NCBI RefSeq assembly: GCF_035083965.1
Contig: NC_089723.1
Coordinates: 36,029,193-36,093,192, forward strand
Source: Branchiostoma lanceolatum
Taxonomy: Eukaryota > Chordata > Leptocardii > Amphioxiformes > Branchiostomatidae
Direction of reading: 5' to 3'
DNA length: 64,000 bases
Below the pieces are notes generated by a model, which saw only the letters and a list, made by a program, of their open reading frames with translations, had not been told where the DNA came from and did no database searches. This document shows, in pieces, positions 1 through 12,110 of the stretch (its first letter is position 1; the number at the start of each line of letters is the position of its first letter). A program made the position numbers and the translations under genes.

Positions 1-318
1 TAGATTTTGGAAAATGTCAGACGTTTCCGGTAGCATCCTTAACAGGCAAAAAAGCTTACGTGCCCAACTGTCTGATCTTTATTTCCTATTGAACTTCCCT
101 GAACGCTTTACCCAAATTAAGGGGTGTTGTTCAGTATTTAAACAAGAACATATCAATTCAGAGGTTTTGGTTAAAACCTGGTGAACTTCAGATCTTATTC
201 CAGTCACAGACGAAAGGAAGTGGATGCTACCCGAAATGTCTGACCATTTTCAAAATCTATCCATTTTCTTAAGAGTCACTGTTACCTTGCATATCTTACT
301 ACCTGGGTGTCTAACCTT
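1..318. repeat. MITE-like repeat, left end cut by window
   Basis: The block carries two inward-facing copies of a motif resembling AGACGTTTC.GGTAGCA (near 27 and, inverted, near 220-240), each next to an AAAATCTAT stretch. The same arrangement recurs at 36848-37022 and 58563-58700. No coding capacity is seen. It looks like a non-autonomous inverted-repeat element whose first bases lie outside the window. Confidence 0.55.
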
Positions 319-1879
319 CGTCGCCACTCTTTTCCCTCTTCGTTGAGAAAGTTGCCGTATGTTTTATAGCCACGCGAGAGAGGGCAGTGACACATCATGG
401 ACCTCCTTCCCTACCTCGGAACCTACTTGTACGGATCGCTTACCGGGCGTGCAAATCATTCCCAGCAGCACGACCGTAATGTCAGCAGGGTCGGGTTCAC
501 GGGGAGCCATTCCAGCGGCGGAGGGATATTAATGAGGGCGGCTGTGCCCTGGCCGCGACGCCCGGGGGAGTCTTTCATAAACACAGATTACCTCCTCAAC
601 AATATGTCATTCCGCGGCGCAGTGGCTCGAGAATAACTTTGCAATGATGATCTAAAACATGATGGCGATCGTATATCATTTTTGGAGTCTGAAAAAAAGA
701 AAAGGGTTTTATTTCTGTTTTGTATTCTTTTTGCACATTTTACAAGAGTATACTTTATCAGTTAGTGATAGCTGATCCCTTTCCCATCATCATGAGGACT
801 AACCACCCGTAAAAGTCATCTTAATGGAATCAAACGTGGAGAGACAAAGATGTATATCATAACACTAAAAACAAATGTGAGATTTGAATTTGTTTCAAAA
901 TCCCATTGAAGATAGTCAAAACTACGAGTATGACTTTGAACTTAGCACTGAGGACCGTGCACTTAGCTATCTTGATTTCTGACTGGTTGTCAGTAAAGCC
1001 GCCGGTATTTCCATTATGTGACTGTAGCGCTACTAGTGTTTCAAACGCAAACTTAAAACCACAGCAAACACTCCAGTCTCCCTACCGCGAAATCAAATCC
1101 CCGCGAACTTAAATGCACTTACAGTATTCAACGCTCGTGCACTACGTCGCTTGATCCACATGCCAATCATTCCGTACACGCCCCCCGTGAAGTGATATAT
1201 CGACCAATCACCGCTCGGCGTTCCAGTACCGTCTGACCTATCCGTCAGACATCCCCCGCGGCTCCTACCCCGGATGACGGCACACCCCTTCACCCGCGTG
1301 TCAGGCCCCTCTGCCTGAGAGATGCACGTAATTACCACCAACTTATCCAGACGGATCACCTTATTTTGGCTGGGCAATCAGCCTCTTGCAATATGTATAT
1401 CCACCATTAGCGGTGCTGTGACGGAACGTCATGTATACACAACGTTATAACAGGTGCGTCGTTTGTTTATGACATTTGCCAGTCGGTGAGGTTTTTTTGT
1501 CGAGAAGCCTGGAACAACCCTGTTCTCAGTTTGAGTTGCGCATGCACAGAGTGATGCATTGCGGGTAATATATCAAAGGTGAAGGCCCCTCCGTTTTCAC
1601 ATCTACACATCAGTGTAGATGACGACTATATATATGCCTGTGCACACATTTGGAGAGGGACTTTTGAAATACGCAATGACATACCTCCAGTACAGAAGTA
1701 CATGTTGACACAAACATGATACATTGAAGACGTAGACATAAGACACCAAGGAAGCTCCATGTTAAATCACAGGGATCCTTTGGCTCAACCAGGCACCGGA
1801 GCTTGAAGCAGGTTGAGCTTTTAAAATTTACACCGCCCTGTCACCGGCTCATGAGATATGTTTGTTTAATGTTGCAGAA
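319..1879. other. gene-free stretch
   Basis: Only short ORFs without family resemblance occur here. Around 1040-1125 there is a piece of the CGCGAACTTAAA-type repeat that is seen in fuller form at 55341-55742. Nothing else could be assigned. Confidence 0.5.
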
Positions 1880-2850
1880 CCAGGATCTATGAGAAAAGCC
1901 TTGTGGGGGCTTACAATGAACCATCATCAACTACAGTGCCTTTTTTTCGGAGATAAAAGAATACGTATACGTGTATAAATCACCTACAGGTAAAAACGAG
2001 ATGCCTGGTCCGGAAGTAAGATCTATAAGACCCTATAAGAAAAGCCTTGTGGCAGCTTAAAATGAACCATCGTCAACTACATTGCCTTTTTTTTCGGAGA
2101 TAAAAGAATACGTATACGTGTATAAATCACCTACAGGTAAAAACGAGATGCCTGTTCCGGAAGCAAGATCTATAAGACTCTAAAAGAAAAGTCCTTGTGG
2201 GAGCTCACAAGTAACCATCGTCATTTACATTGCCTTTTTTTCGGAGACATATAACGAACTACACACGCATACGTGTATAAATCACCTACAGGTAAGAACG
2301 AGATGCCTGTGCCGGAACCAAGATCTATAAGACCCTATAAGAATTGCCTTGTGGGAACTTACAATAAACAGTCGTCAACTACAGTGCCTTTTTATCGGAG
2401 ACACATAACGAACTACACACGTATACGTGTATAAATCACCTACAGGTAAGAACGAGATTCCTGTTCCGGAACTGAGATCTATAAGACCCTATAAGAAAAA
2501 TCCAGATGGAGCTTACAATGAACCATCGTCAACTACAGTGCCTTTTTTCGGAGACACAAAACTACAGACGTGTATAAATCACCTTTAAGAACGAGATGCC
2601 TGTTCCGGATCCAATATCTATTAGACCCTATATTATTAGAAAAGCCTTATGGGAGCTTACAATGAACAATCGTCAACTGCAGTGCTTTTTTTTTTTCGGA
2701 GACACATAAATAACTACAGCTGTATGAACGAGAAGCCTGTTTCGGAACCAAGATCTATAACTTATAAGAAAAGCCTTGTGGGAGCTTACAATGAACAGCC
2801 GTCAACTTCAGTGCCCCTTTTTTTCGGAGACACATAACTACATATCATGT
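1880..2850 (+). repeat. satellite-like tandem array, about 7 units of 129-154 bp
   Basis: Seven degenerate units can be lined up on the phrase AAGCCTTGTGGGAGCTTACA, with starts near 1901, 2047, 2195, 2349, 2503, 2647 and 2776. Most units then carry TTTTTTTCGGAGA, most have a CGTATACGTGTATAAATCACC stretch, and all but the last end in AAGATCTATAAGACCC or a close variant. Unit length shrinks toward the right as small segments are lost. Short ORFs inside are by-products of the repeat and not genes. Confidence 0.85.
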
Positions 2851-3949
2851 AAATCAGGTTGGTTTAAACCTTGCGTACATACATCACCGACTGTATGAAC
2901 CAGAGGGTACGAGCGTGATGCCTGGCGGCAAATCAGCCGCAGTGTCCCGCACGGTGATGGATATCTGATGATCAGCTGAATACATCTCCCGATGTCAGTG
3001 TCCTCAGGCCCTCGTCTGTATCAATAGCTAGGCCTGGTAAAAAAAATGATGTGTTTCCCGTAAGCCGAACAACCTTAGCGAAATAAAAAAAAACTACCTG
3101 ATCCTAGCCTTGACTTGTGTTGGATCGACCACTGGCAAGGGACAAAATATCATTTTTGATCTGACATCTGAGTGATGAAATACAGTACTGACTTCCTTTA
3201 TTTCACTCTAAGTGATCGATTGAGGCTTTGAATAGTTGATGTGAGAATGTGTAGTGAACATTGTACTTGTTTACTCAGGTCTGTCCTTGTATAATGTACA
3301 TTTATATGATTACAATACGATGTTGAAAATACCAGTATGCCTTTCAGTTTAACATTGTAAAATTGTATTTGCTGAAGAAAAAGAAACAATCTCTAAATAC
3401 TGACCTTAATTTTGTTCAGGGCCGGAACAAGGAAACACAGCATGCACTTTTGAGGCCTAACCATATGTGTATGATGTATATTCTAAGAAGTTCATGGAGT
3501 CATGATTCCTTGGTTGGCTGACGGGATAGACGAGACAAGAACTATCCCGAAGATTTGTCTTGCTTACACCCGTCTGGACTTGACGTATGGTAGAGGGCAG
3601 ACGATGTATGTGAGAAGGAGGGGAATATCTTACCAGAAACAGCATTGTGCGAAGAACGTGATACACTATTCAGAGATGCGCGCTAAGTCTATACAAGCAC
3701 ATACAGAGGTTGTAGAAAAACGTGACAAAATCATGCAAAGTGTAATGTGATCATAAGACACACGCCTTACCTCCGCGTTTTGCTACTAACCTGTGTATGC
3801 ATGATGATGCTAACAGATATGATAGGAGTCCCCCCGCTGACCGAACTGGTTTGGGCCACATCTTCCGCCAGCACCCAGACGTGTCATCCTCTGCACAAGA
3901 TTGCCCAAGCCTCGCGATGTTTATCTTGAGGTTTTCACCATCATTGTCA
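2851..3949. other. gene-free stretch
   Basis: No exon-like segment with recognisable protein similarity. ORFs of 60-82 codons (for example 3502-3750, plus) have no detectable family features. No structured repeat was identified. Confidence 0.4.
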
Positions 3950-4255
3950 CGAAGTGAGGCGTAAGTTTCACTCCAAGATAAGACACGATGCCGTTTTCAG
4001 TTCAGATGTATATAATCATTTCGTTAGGTGCCAGAGCTATCAACACGGATTTGAGGTGTTTAGAAATTCGTTTTTCCCTATAGAACAATCGTTGCCAACG
4101 AGTACTGTAGGAGCATCCTCATCGGATAGCTTTGAAAACAACGCTTGCAGCTTTAGGTGTGGCAGGTCGTTCAGTGCCATATAACCAGCTGCTGCCGCCG
4201 TGTTACACCGAAGGGCAGTTACAACGGCTTTATAGATATAGATACAGATTGTATT
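3950..4255 (+). mobile_element. LINE 3' end relic (reverse transcriptase C-terminus)
   Basis: The plus-strand translation contains degenerate NSFFP...SLPTSTVGASSSDSF, which resembles the conserved extreme C-terminus of CR1/L2/RTE-type non-LTR reverse transcriptases (pattern N.FFPR....WN.LP...V). The same 3' segment, including the downstream ATATAACCAGCTGCTGCC, recurs at 30310-30600 in a glycerol kinase intron. Reading frame is broken; this is a 5'-truncated dead copy. Confidence 0.65.
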
Positions 4256-4361
4256 GTATATGATTGTACAGAGAAACGTACAAGCTTCCTCCACCACAGC
4301 CCAACAAGCACGAGATTTTAACTAGTCGAAGAAATAATTGAAAGCGAAAAACCCATCTGAC

Positions 4362-4398
4362 CCATCATCATCATCATCATCGTCATCATCATCATCGG
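4362..4398. repeat. (TCA)n microsatellite
   Basis: About twelve TCA triplets, interrupted once by a CGT. Confidence 0.85.
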
Positions 4399-5393
4399 AC
4401 CTCCTCATTACGAGGTGCAGGAAGCGAAGTTTACTTTGCAGAACTGCTTGTCATTCCGGGATTGCTGAGAGAAGTTCATGTTCTTCTAAATTAGATTCTG
4501 TTTTTATCAGTTCCTTTAGTGTTGTGATGCTCTTAGCTAGCGTCTGACCCAAAAGACAGAACGAAAGAGCAACCGGTAGTCGGGTTGCCTCGTATTCTTC
4601 AGACCACCCCGTCATCCCCCGAGGAATGACTCATTAACACCGGGGTCCAGATTAATTCAATAATGGCCCGCTGACGATCCGTTTTCCGGGAATGGAGATT
4701 GAAAGTCCGGGAATAAAAGGTTAATGATAGCCTGATCAGGACCTAATGACCTCATATCAGCTAATGTCCCGGATGGGTAACGGAGACACGAGCCGCAGGG
4801 TGATGGAATAATCGGTTCGACAGGCCGAAACATCGCCTATCTTCCGACTCGACACACGCATTAACACGGAACATTCTCTCTTCAATTGGTGTGGGACTGA
4901 ATCGGAGCGGTTTAGCCCTTTAGATTGAAGACATCGTTTGACTTTAATACCAAAACATCATACTAATAGATTGTGTATTTGCAAGTTCTTGCTCAAGGGC
5001 TAATTGCAGCATGTAACATGTTAACAGTATTCTAGACAAAAATCTACATACAGTACAATGCAAGAGGACAATGTTAACAAGTGGAACAAAGACTGAGCTA
5101 TTCTAAAAAAATACAGCGGAATACAATTTAAGCTTTTGATTCCTTTTTTTAAAAGTAGTGGAAAAAGGGGTCCCACATTTTGTATATAATGAGTGTTTTT
5201 TTTAACGGTAACAATGTAGTTTTGTTTTCGTCAGCAAATGTTTGAAAATTGTGATGAATTTTGGCGTCTTCTTTGAATAGCTGACAAACTGTTTGTGGCC
5301 TCCGTCGGTCAATATTGACCATGATGGTAAAGCTCTGATCAGCACCAGCCCCACAGCATCAGCTATGGCTAAACAGTTCTATTCGCGATAACG
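4399..5393. other. gene-free stretch
   Basis: No coding signal or named repeat was recognised. The sequence from about 4880 onward is AT-rich. Confidence 0.4.
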
Positions 5394-5402
5394 AGAATGA
5401 CA

Positions 5403-5582
5403 TACTCTCCAAGCAGAGGAGGGGTTCCGGCTGGTTTTTGACGTGCTTTCTGCTTTGTCATTTTTTTTGTGTATGTCGTGTGGTTTTGGCGACACAAACA
5501 ATATGACAAAGTAGAAAGCCCGACAAAAACGCTTAAAAACACGTCAGAAACCAGTCGGAACCCCTCTTCTGCTTGGAGAGTA
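5403..5582. mobile_element. MITE with long TIRs and 9-bp target duplication
   Basis: The ends are inverted copies of about 40 bp beginning TACTCTCCAAGCAG(A/G)(A/G)G and continuing with a GGGGTTCCG block and CTGGTTT. Flanks AGAATGACA (5394-5402) and AGAAAGACA (5583-5591) match at 8 of 9 positions, as expected for a 9-bp target site duplication. A 9-bp duplication suggests a Mutator-like (MULE) origin; that superfamily call is inference. No ORF. Confidence 0.85.
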
Positions 5583-6891
5583 AGAAAGACAGTCTTTACC
5601 ATATACGTCACATCTGGTCTGTTGCTCTCCTGAAGTTCTTTTTTGCGGATTCGTTTTTCTTTTTCGCTGCACATCAGTCTAGCTTCAACTGATCTTAACT
5701 ACCTGGACAGTGTACTATATCAAGGTATAAAATAGATACATTTGTCAGTGTAGTAGAGATTGCAACCTGGCAGAAGCAACGATTACACATGTAGAGATCC
5801 CGATAGGAGTCTGTCGACAGAGACTGTGATCAGTACGTTAGGAATGTGTTAGGGTGGTCTTCCATTTAGAATTTCATGAATTTCCTACATTTCAAGTCAA
5901 TCCATTGATCTAAAGTGACATGAATCGAAGTTGAAAAGTTATGACTGTCTTTTAAACAACTTTAGAATTTACAAACTACGATCGGGATCTCTACTGCCAG
6001 ATTACAATCCCTACCCTGACATATTCATGTACATTACAACTAAATCAAGGATCACACTACTACTTTTTGGTACCAAGATCGTATTCACAAAAACACCTGC
6101 AAGCGAAAAACGTAGTATCATATCTCCATTTAGATGTAGTATTAAAGCACCCTGAAGTCCTCTGTAGACTCTAAAATCCTCCGGGGGCACATCGCTGTCC
6201 ACATAGGTGTGATATCAACAACACACAGTCAGACAGACGCTGACAACTTACATCAGTCTTCATCATGTTTCCTTCCAACTGTCGCATTCAGAGCTGCAGA
6301 CGACAGATGCGCGCCTGGATAAACCGTCAGTCACTGAGCGTTGAAGTGTGACATAAGCCCCCTCGGCTTTACCTGCCCATCAAGGCGGACTTCATGGCCA
6401 TCCTTATCGTGACGTGGACGTCTTTTTCTGCCGGTTAAAAGTCCAACCTGTCCGAGTGACAATGGGATCGGGCGCAGTCCACATAATCCCGCCTTGTCAT
6501 TTCTTGACACAGGGTAGTTAGTGTAGCCTGGGTACCATCCTCCGTAGTAACCGCTGGCTCAATCGTTTCGCTTGGTAACTCCGTGGTTAAATTTTGTTAC
6601 TGTGACACGACGTATTTTCAGCATGAACGTGAACAGCCTACATATAAATGTCTTGAGAGAAATGAAATATGAACTGTGTACAATTGTATCTGAAGTCATA
6701 GCAAGTAAATCATATGAATGACAGACTCAGAGCGCGAAAAAAAAGATGACCCCCCCAAAAAAACAAGTGGCATAGTTTTTGAAAATAGAGACCATAAACG
6801 ATATCAAAGTAATTGAGGCAAGAGAACATGGTATCACAGGCAACACGTCTTTTATCCTTATTATTATTGTTATCATTTCAGAAGCGGCAGA

Positions 6892-6960
6892 AAGTGACAC
6901 TAGTGTCGTAGACTAATATTATTTCCAACTACACTCCAGGCTACCTCACTAGTGTCACTT
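6892..6960. repeat. short inverted repeat, 14-bp arms
   Basis: Perfect arms AAGTGACACTAGTG and CACTAGTGTCACTT enclose about 41 bp containing CCAGGCTA. It could be a MITE remnant or two nested ends. Confidence 0.6.
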
Positions 6961-7469
6961 TATACAACTACAACCAAGGCTACCTCATGAGGAATTTTTC
7001 GGTATTTTCTTGCCATGTTGAACAACAAATTTTCGTGTTTTTCCTTCCCAAAATCAGGGCTCGCACAGACGCCACCCAGAACATGTACTTCCTGTGGCCT
7101 AAGCAGCTTGCAAGGAGAACCGTTTTATCATGTTACCTGGAGTTTAACTTGCCCGTGATAAAGAAATGCGGAATTCCCTCTGACATTATCGGTGATGCTG
7201 CATACATGTGATGATGATGGTCGTCCATTGTTGTCGATGAGGACCTCGATTTCAGTCGCCCTTGTGGGTGCGGGAGTATCTGATCAGGCCAATTCTTGCC
7301 CAGAAACACTGGCCGCAGGTGCTGCACTGTAGGCTGGATTATGACTGTGCAGGGTTCTCTTCCCTCGCCTTCCGCGCCTCCCATACACAATGTTCACAAG
7401 CCACAAGGTGGTGACAAAAATCCTCTTAAAACAACAGAAATCAGACTGACGAGAAGCCACTTTCCCACT

Positions 7470-7530
7470 TAGTCTCTACCAGACTCCATTGGTCGCTGGA
7501 AAAATATTAGAAATCGACCAAATAGACAGA
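7470..7530. mobile_element. solitary MITE end (TCTCTACCAGACTC type)
   Basis: The stretch TAGTCTCTACCAGACTCC followed by GGTCGCTGGAAAAA and AAATCGACCAAATAGA matches one arm of the element at 39661-39857. No matching opposite arm is nearby. Confidence 0.6.
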
Positions 7531-7538
7531 TGATATGT

Positions 7539-7573
7539 ATGAATGAATGAATGAATGAATGAATGCATGAATG
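7539..7573. repeat. (ATGA)n microsatellite
   Basis: About eight ATGA units with one C substitution. Confidence 0.9.
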
Positions 7574-7764
7574 ATTTTATTTGCACAACAATTGCATCGG
7601 TGACAATGTATGGCAATGTACAGCTACGGCAGAGGAGTTCAACCGGCATGGAAGTACAGTATGCGACCAAGGGAGTCTGTCGGAGTCACCATCTTCTTTA
7701 AAGTCCACTAATTACCTTCGCCGAGAAGGTTATGCAGAGGGTGGCGTTTGCATGTGTGTATGTT

Positions 7765-8710
7765 TGTAACGTACAGCATAACTCGAGAAGGCTTGGATGG
7801 ATTGTCTTGATATTTGGTAGGTGGGTAGGTCTTGATGAGACATGGGAATGATTAGATTTTGGGCCCCCTAGCAGCTTGTTACGGTACTGCAGCGGAACTT
7901 CCTGTTTTGATATCTAGTGTTCTGGACATGCTATGGTTCTGATTTTTGAGTGGTAGATAGCTCTTTGGACAGAGAGTAAGTGGTATAGGTTTGGGCCCCC
8001 TAGCGGCTTTTTTGGAACTGCAGGAGCAGGTTTTGCTTCAGACTTTGAAATGGAATAACTCAAGAAGGGTCTGATGGATGGTCATGATTCTTGGTAAGTA
8101 GATAGCTTGAGTGATGATGTACTTGATTAGATAGTTAATATGCAAATCAGTATCTCATTTGCATAATTAATGAGGAAAGTTTATACATCCGCCAAATTCC
8201 ATAATAGGACTCTCAAACTTCTGACATATGTAACTGAGGAGGAGAGAAATATTAATAGATATCAACTATGCAAATGATGACCTCATTTGCATAATTAATG
8301 AGAAAATACTATAACTCAAGATGGGCTTGATGGATGGTCTTGATTTTTGGTATGTAGATAGCTTACGTGATGCTTTGTATGATTGGATATAATTATGCAA
8401 ATCAGATTTTCTAATTTGCATAACTAATGAGACAATTTTAAAAGCCCGCTGTTTTCCATGATATGACTATTCAAATATGTGACATTTGTAACTGAGGAAG
8501 AGAGGAATGTTAATAGATAGAAAATATGCAATTGTAGGCGTAATTTGAATAATTAATGACAAATTACTATAATTACATACAGGTAAATGATAGCAATTTC
8601 ATACTTGTGGCATTTGAAAGTTATGTGAATGTGAACATCGTTGAATCAAATTATGCTAATAAGGACCTCATTTGCATAATTGATGATAAATGTTAGCATA
8701 ACCTTCTTTG
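7765..8710. repeat. degenerate tandem repeat, units about 240 bp
   Basis: Three diverged units share TAACTC.AGA.GGGCTTGATGGATGGTCTTGATTTTTGGTA and a following TAGATAGCTT. The unit ends carry TATGCAAAT and CATTTGCATAATTAATGA. Starts lie near 7780, 8050 and 8310; a further partial unit with TTTGCATAATT is near 8640. The GGGCCCCCTAGC phrase occurs twice in the first part. Non-coding. Confidence 0.7.
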
Positions 8711-8954
8711 ATAAGCTCATACTTTGGACAACTTCTGTTATTTGGCTGAAGACGATCAACTGGTATGATTTATGATTGATGAGAACAAGGAGGTTGAGAA
8801 ACACTCCTAAATACGTCAGTCATAAAGGTTAAAATCATTTGGCGAAGGTATGAGGTCGTGGAACTCTAGTTGCTATTAAAGAAGTGCCAAGAATAGAATT
8901 CAAATAAGAAGACGGCCCGCGACATGTTCCCTAGGTTGCCTATACTGAACTCCC

Positions 8955-9040
8955 AGGCCGGCTAACTCCTCTAGCATGTTATATGTCTATTCGGCCAACA
9001 TCTACTATCTTTCCAGCGGCCCATGGAGCCTGGTATAGAC
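8955..9040. mobile_element. solitary MITE end (right arm)
   Basis: CTATTCGGCCAACATCTACTATCTTTCCAGCGG with GGAGCCTGGTATAGACTA corresponds to the right arm of the element at 39661-39857. The left arm is missing or unrecognisable. Confidence 0.55.
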
Positions 9041-10076
9041 TATTTCCCACACACGCGTCTCTTCAGTTCCACCGCGTGATATAACCCCATGTATTACCTC
9101 GTCCCCGTAGTCACATTGTGGTTGTAGATAGCGGAGGCGGTTAGAACACCGGATCAGTTCGACTTTAAGCCGGATTTGGCTTCTTACGGAAACCTTCAAG
9201 TGACATTATAGGACATTGATAAAGGCTATGATATATGTCACGTGACGTTGTAAATACAATCCTAGTATTCCATGATAAGTCCCCAACAAGTAAATCTTAT
9301 TGATAACATCCTCTGCAGACTCCAAATTTCATGCGAAAGATCGAAAAAAAAAGATCCGTACAAAAAACAAGATGCCTAGATCTTTCAAAATAGACACCAT
9401 TGCCGTTGGTAGTAGAATTGAAGCGAAAGATGATTGTAGTTTTGAAACGTCCGACTGTTTCAAACTGATTCATCCAGTTTCTTAATGAGTAAATGTCATT
9501 TGGCGTATACGTGTTTATATCACTTTAAATACGTTGTGTCTATATCGTGTGCTCATGTCACTTGAGTAGAGACTTAACAAACGGCATCAAATTACACATC
9601 TTCATAGACTGTGCATACATCTGCTGCAAGTTGATTTATTTTCCCTTTTCACAATTACGGTCAAAAGAGATTGATGGTAGTGATCTTTCAGAACGCTAAT
9701 ATCATTCCCTCTTAATTTGTGAACGGTGAAACGGTTGGATTGCTCCAGTCTCTGTTGTCGTAATTCATCGGTGTCAAGCGATAATTGACACTACGTGAAA
9801 AGCAACGGAAGTCAGGGACGAGGTGAACTAGGAGGGGTTGAATTGAGTTGATTTATCTGTTCAACGTTACAGCTTTTGGCTCTGAAACCCTGCTTTGACC
9901 GAGGTATTCGATCTAGAACAGAAGGTTCCATATCTTCGATATGGTGTTCGGCTGACGTTAAAAGCAACGGAAGAAGGGGCCGGGGTGAACTAGGAGGGGT
10001 TGAATTGATTTGACTTGATTTATGTGCTGGGCTACATAAAGATGTACAACTACTAGCCTTTGTAGGCCTTCTATTA
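9041..10076. other. gene-free stretch with one direct repeat
   Basis: A direct repeat GGTGAACTAGGAGGGGTTGAATTGA occurs near 9820 and near 9983, each preceded by AAAGCAACGGAAG. An ORF of 90 codons spans it on the minus strand, but this is explained by the repeat. No gene is called. Confidence 0.45.
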
Positions 10077-10143
10077 ATCTCCAAGCAGATCTAACGGTTA
10101 GCCGGTTGCAAAGTGGCATACGGTCTTAGATCTACTTGGAGAT
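10077..10143. mobile_element. very short MITE
   Basis: Inverted arms ATCTCCAAGCAGATCT and AGATCTACTTGGAGAT differ at one position and are about 35 bp apart. The ends match those of the longer element at 40296-40452, so it is likely a deletion derivative of the same family. No clear target duplication was found. Confidence 0.65.
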
Positions 10144-10664
10144 CATTCTACTCCGGTATTTGAGAACCTGGCTCACGTTGAAAATCAGGAAACCAGCGGC
10201 GCTCACCCAAAAATAAACACAAGCGGTCCTAGAAGGCTTGCTAAGGAGGCTACATAGCTACCCAACTAGCCGAAGGGCTGCCCCTGGTGACTGAACAACA
10301 TACAATATACAATATGAAATTATACAAACTGGATAACAAGGCACACACTTGTATATGGCGTTAGGTACTTTATGTATATATGTATATATGTTTTACGCAG
10401 ATTATACAAAACAATGAGTCATTTCTACGAGGGTTGATATCACTGTCTATTCTATATGAGTGAGAACCAACATCGGGCTTATTCACATCATAACAAAGAA
10501 GCGTAGCATGATTGGCGTGCAGGGCAGCTCAGCCACGCTATCTAGCGGATCTTGGGCAAATTGTTGAAAGATTTTTTTGGAAAATTTATTCTGGGCATAA
10601 AGCTCAGGTTTTCATGATTCACTCCATGCTGTTTTCCAACGTGCTACTTGTCTTCTCGTAGGAC

Positions 10665-11240
10665 TCACAATATTGATCAACTGTTGCAGTGACGCAACGT
10701 TAGGGCCAGACAGTCGAGAGTTCGAACTCTGTCTCTTGTCTTGTCTATATTGTTGCTTTAGTCTAAATATTCCCCCCTATTCTATGAAAATTCAGCAATG
10801 TTTGGACAGTGCAACAATGCGACACATCTTGGGCTGGTTACCGGTGAGCGAGAGAATCCAACAAAGAAGTTTTGCTACATTCCGCCAGCTAGTACATACT
10901 AAAGTGCCGAAAACTCAGTACCGTCAACTCACCTTTCAGTCAGAAAACAGTCGGTATCAAACAAGGCGGCAGCAACATCAAACTCAATCAAACTGCCAAA
11001 ACCGAAAACCAATGCAGAGAAGCGAAGATTCCTGTACCGCATGTCACAGATCTGGAACAGGACAGTTGATGCATGAACTTGATACTCTTCTTTGACCTTT
11101 TTATTCAGTTATCCTTCATTAATGTATTGTGTGGGAAAGTATTGCGTTATGTTGGATCTATGTGTATTTGTTTAAGGACCACAGAAATAATAGCTGCACA
11201 TTGTAATCTAATTGTGGATCTAAATAAAGTCAAGTCAAGA
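10665..11240 (+). mobile_element. LINE relic, reverse transcriptase C-terminal end
   Basis: One frame encodes ATMRHILGWLPVSERI, resembling the segment after the RT domain of CR1/Tx1/L2 elements (LGWLPV..RI). About 55 codons later another frame gives RRFLYRMSQIWNRTVDA followed by a stop, matching the typical final F.YR....WN motif. The two parts are out of frame, so the copy is dead. The tail ends in AATAAAGTCAAGTCAAGAC. The 140-codon ORF at 10673-11095 is therefore not a cellular gene. Confidence 0.7.
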
Positions 11241-12110
11241 CAAACGCACTAACAAAAAAGTAACCACAAGGGCATCTGACAACTGTTCAATTTATTCAAA
11301 TATTATTTGCTACTACAACAAGTAAAGCTCTACAAAAAGTCACTTTTTCATTTGGATAGTCCCCAACCTCACATTGTCATACTGCACAAGTCATACTGCA
11401 CAAGTACACAGAGTAAAGTTTGTCTATATCTTGAACGCAACCCATTTATTCAAAACAGTATATAATAATGATAATAATAATGATGCTTATTGCATGTTCA
11501 TGCCAAAATGGGCTAAAGGCACGTATGACCACAGGTGGTCTAAATAAAAGGATGTAAAATCATAGAGCATGGAACATTGAAATGCTACATACTAAAAGTG
11601 TATGTATAAATTAAGCAAGTTATGCTATTCTTAATCTATTGGTAATCATGGTCACCTAATAGTTTCTTCTCCCTTTTGAATCACATGGAAACATAACTGC
11701 ATACTATGTACATAACATGTTCATTCGTGCATGACATCAATATGTGAAAGTGTTCCGCTAGAAAAGAAGAAATGTTTAGTTGGCCAGATGTTATTTTTTG
11801 TTGGTCTCTATTGTTCCAGTGACGGATCAAAAGTCGGCGGCAATTTTGTCCAAGTTAATTCCGGTATCAGATCCAGAATCCGAGATTGACCCAGGGTGTG
11901 TTGCGGCTTGGTAGTTAAGTCCTCGGCTCACTTTTCTTTCCTGCACCAGTGATCCCTCTAAGGCGTTCATTCTCCATTTTCCAAGAATAATCAAACGCGC
12001 AGATGTTTGATCTCAGTTACTGCTAAAGACTTGCTTGCCAGGCTATAGGACGTGATTTCTATCACATTCAACAAATACAACAGAAATTCTAATTTACAGA
12101 ATCGAATTCA
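11241..12110. other. 3' flank of the LRR gene, no further gene
   Basis: This stretch lies downstream of the minus-strand LRR gene and may hold its 3' UTR. A 14-bp direct repeat TCATACTGCACAAG occurs twice near 11380, and an ATAATA-rich run is near 11462-11482. No other coding signal. Confidence 0.4.

Noticed and set aside
397-1377. Short ORFs on both strands near the left edge
   Set aside because: No domain or compositional sign of coding; one overlaps a repeat fragment.
2649-2837. 62-codon ORF
   Set aside because: Lies wholly in the tandem array; its repeated peptide follows the DNA repeat.
3502-3929. Two ORFs of 82 and 60 codons
   Set aside because: No recognisable family, no splice context, not supported by neighbours.
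6530-6580. TAGCCTGGGTACCATCCTCC as a complete MITE
   Set aside because: It matches one arm of the 60708 element, but no opposite arm or target duplication was found nearby.
10673-11095. 140-codon ORF as a gene
   Set aside because: It spans two frames of a decayed LINE reverse transcriptase end, so it is an accidental open stretch.
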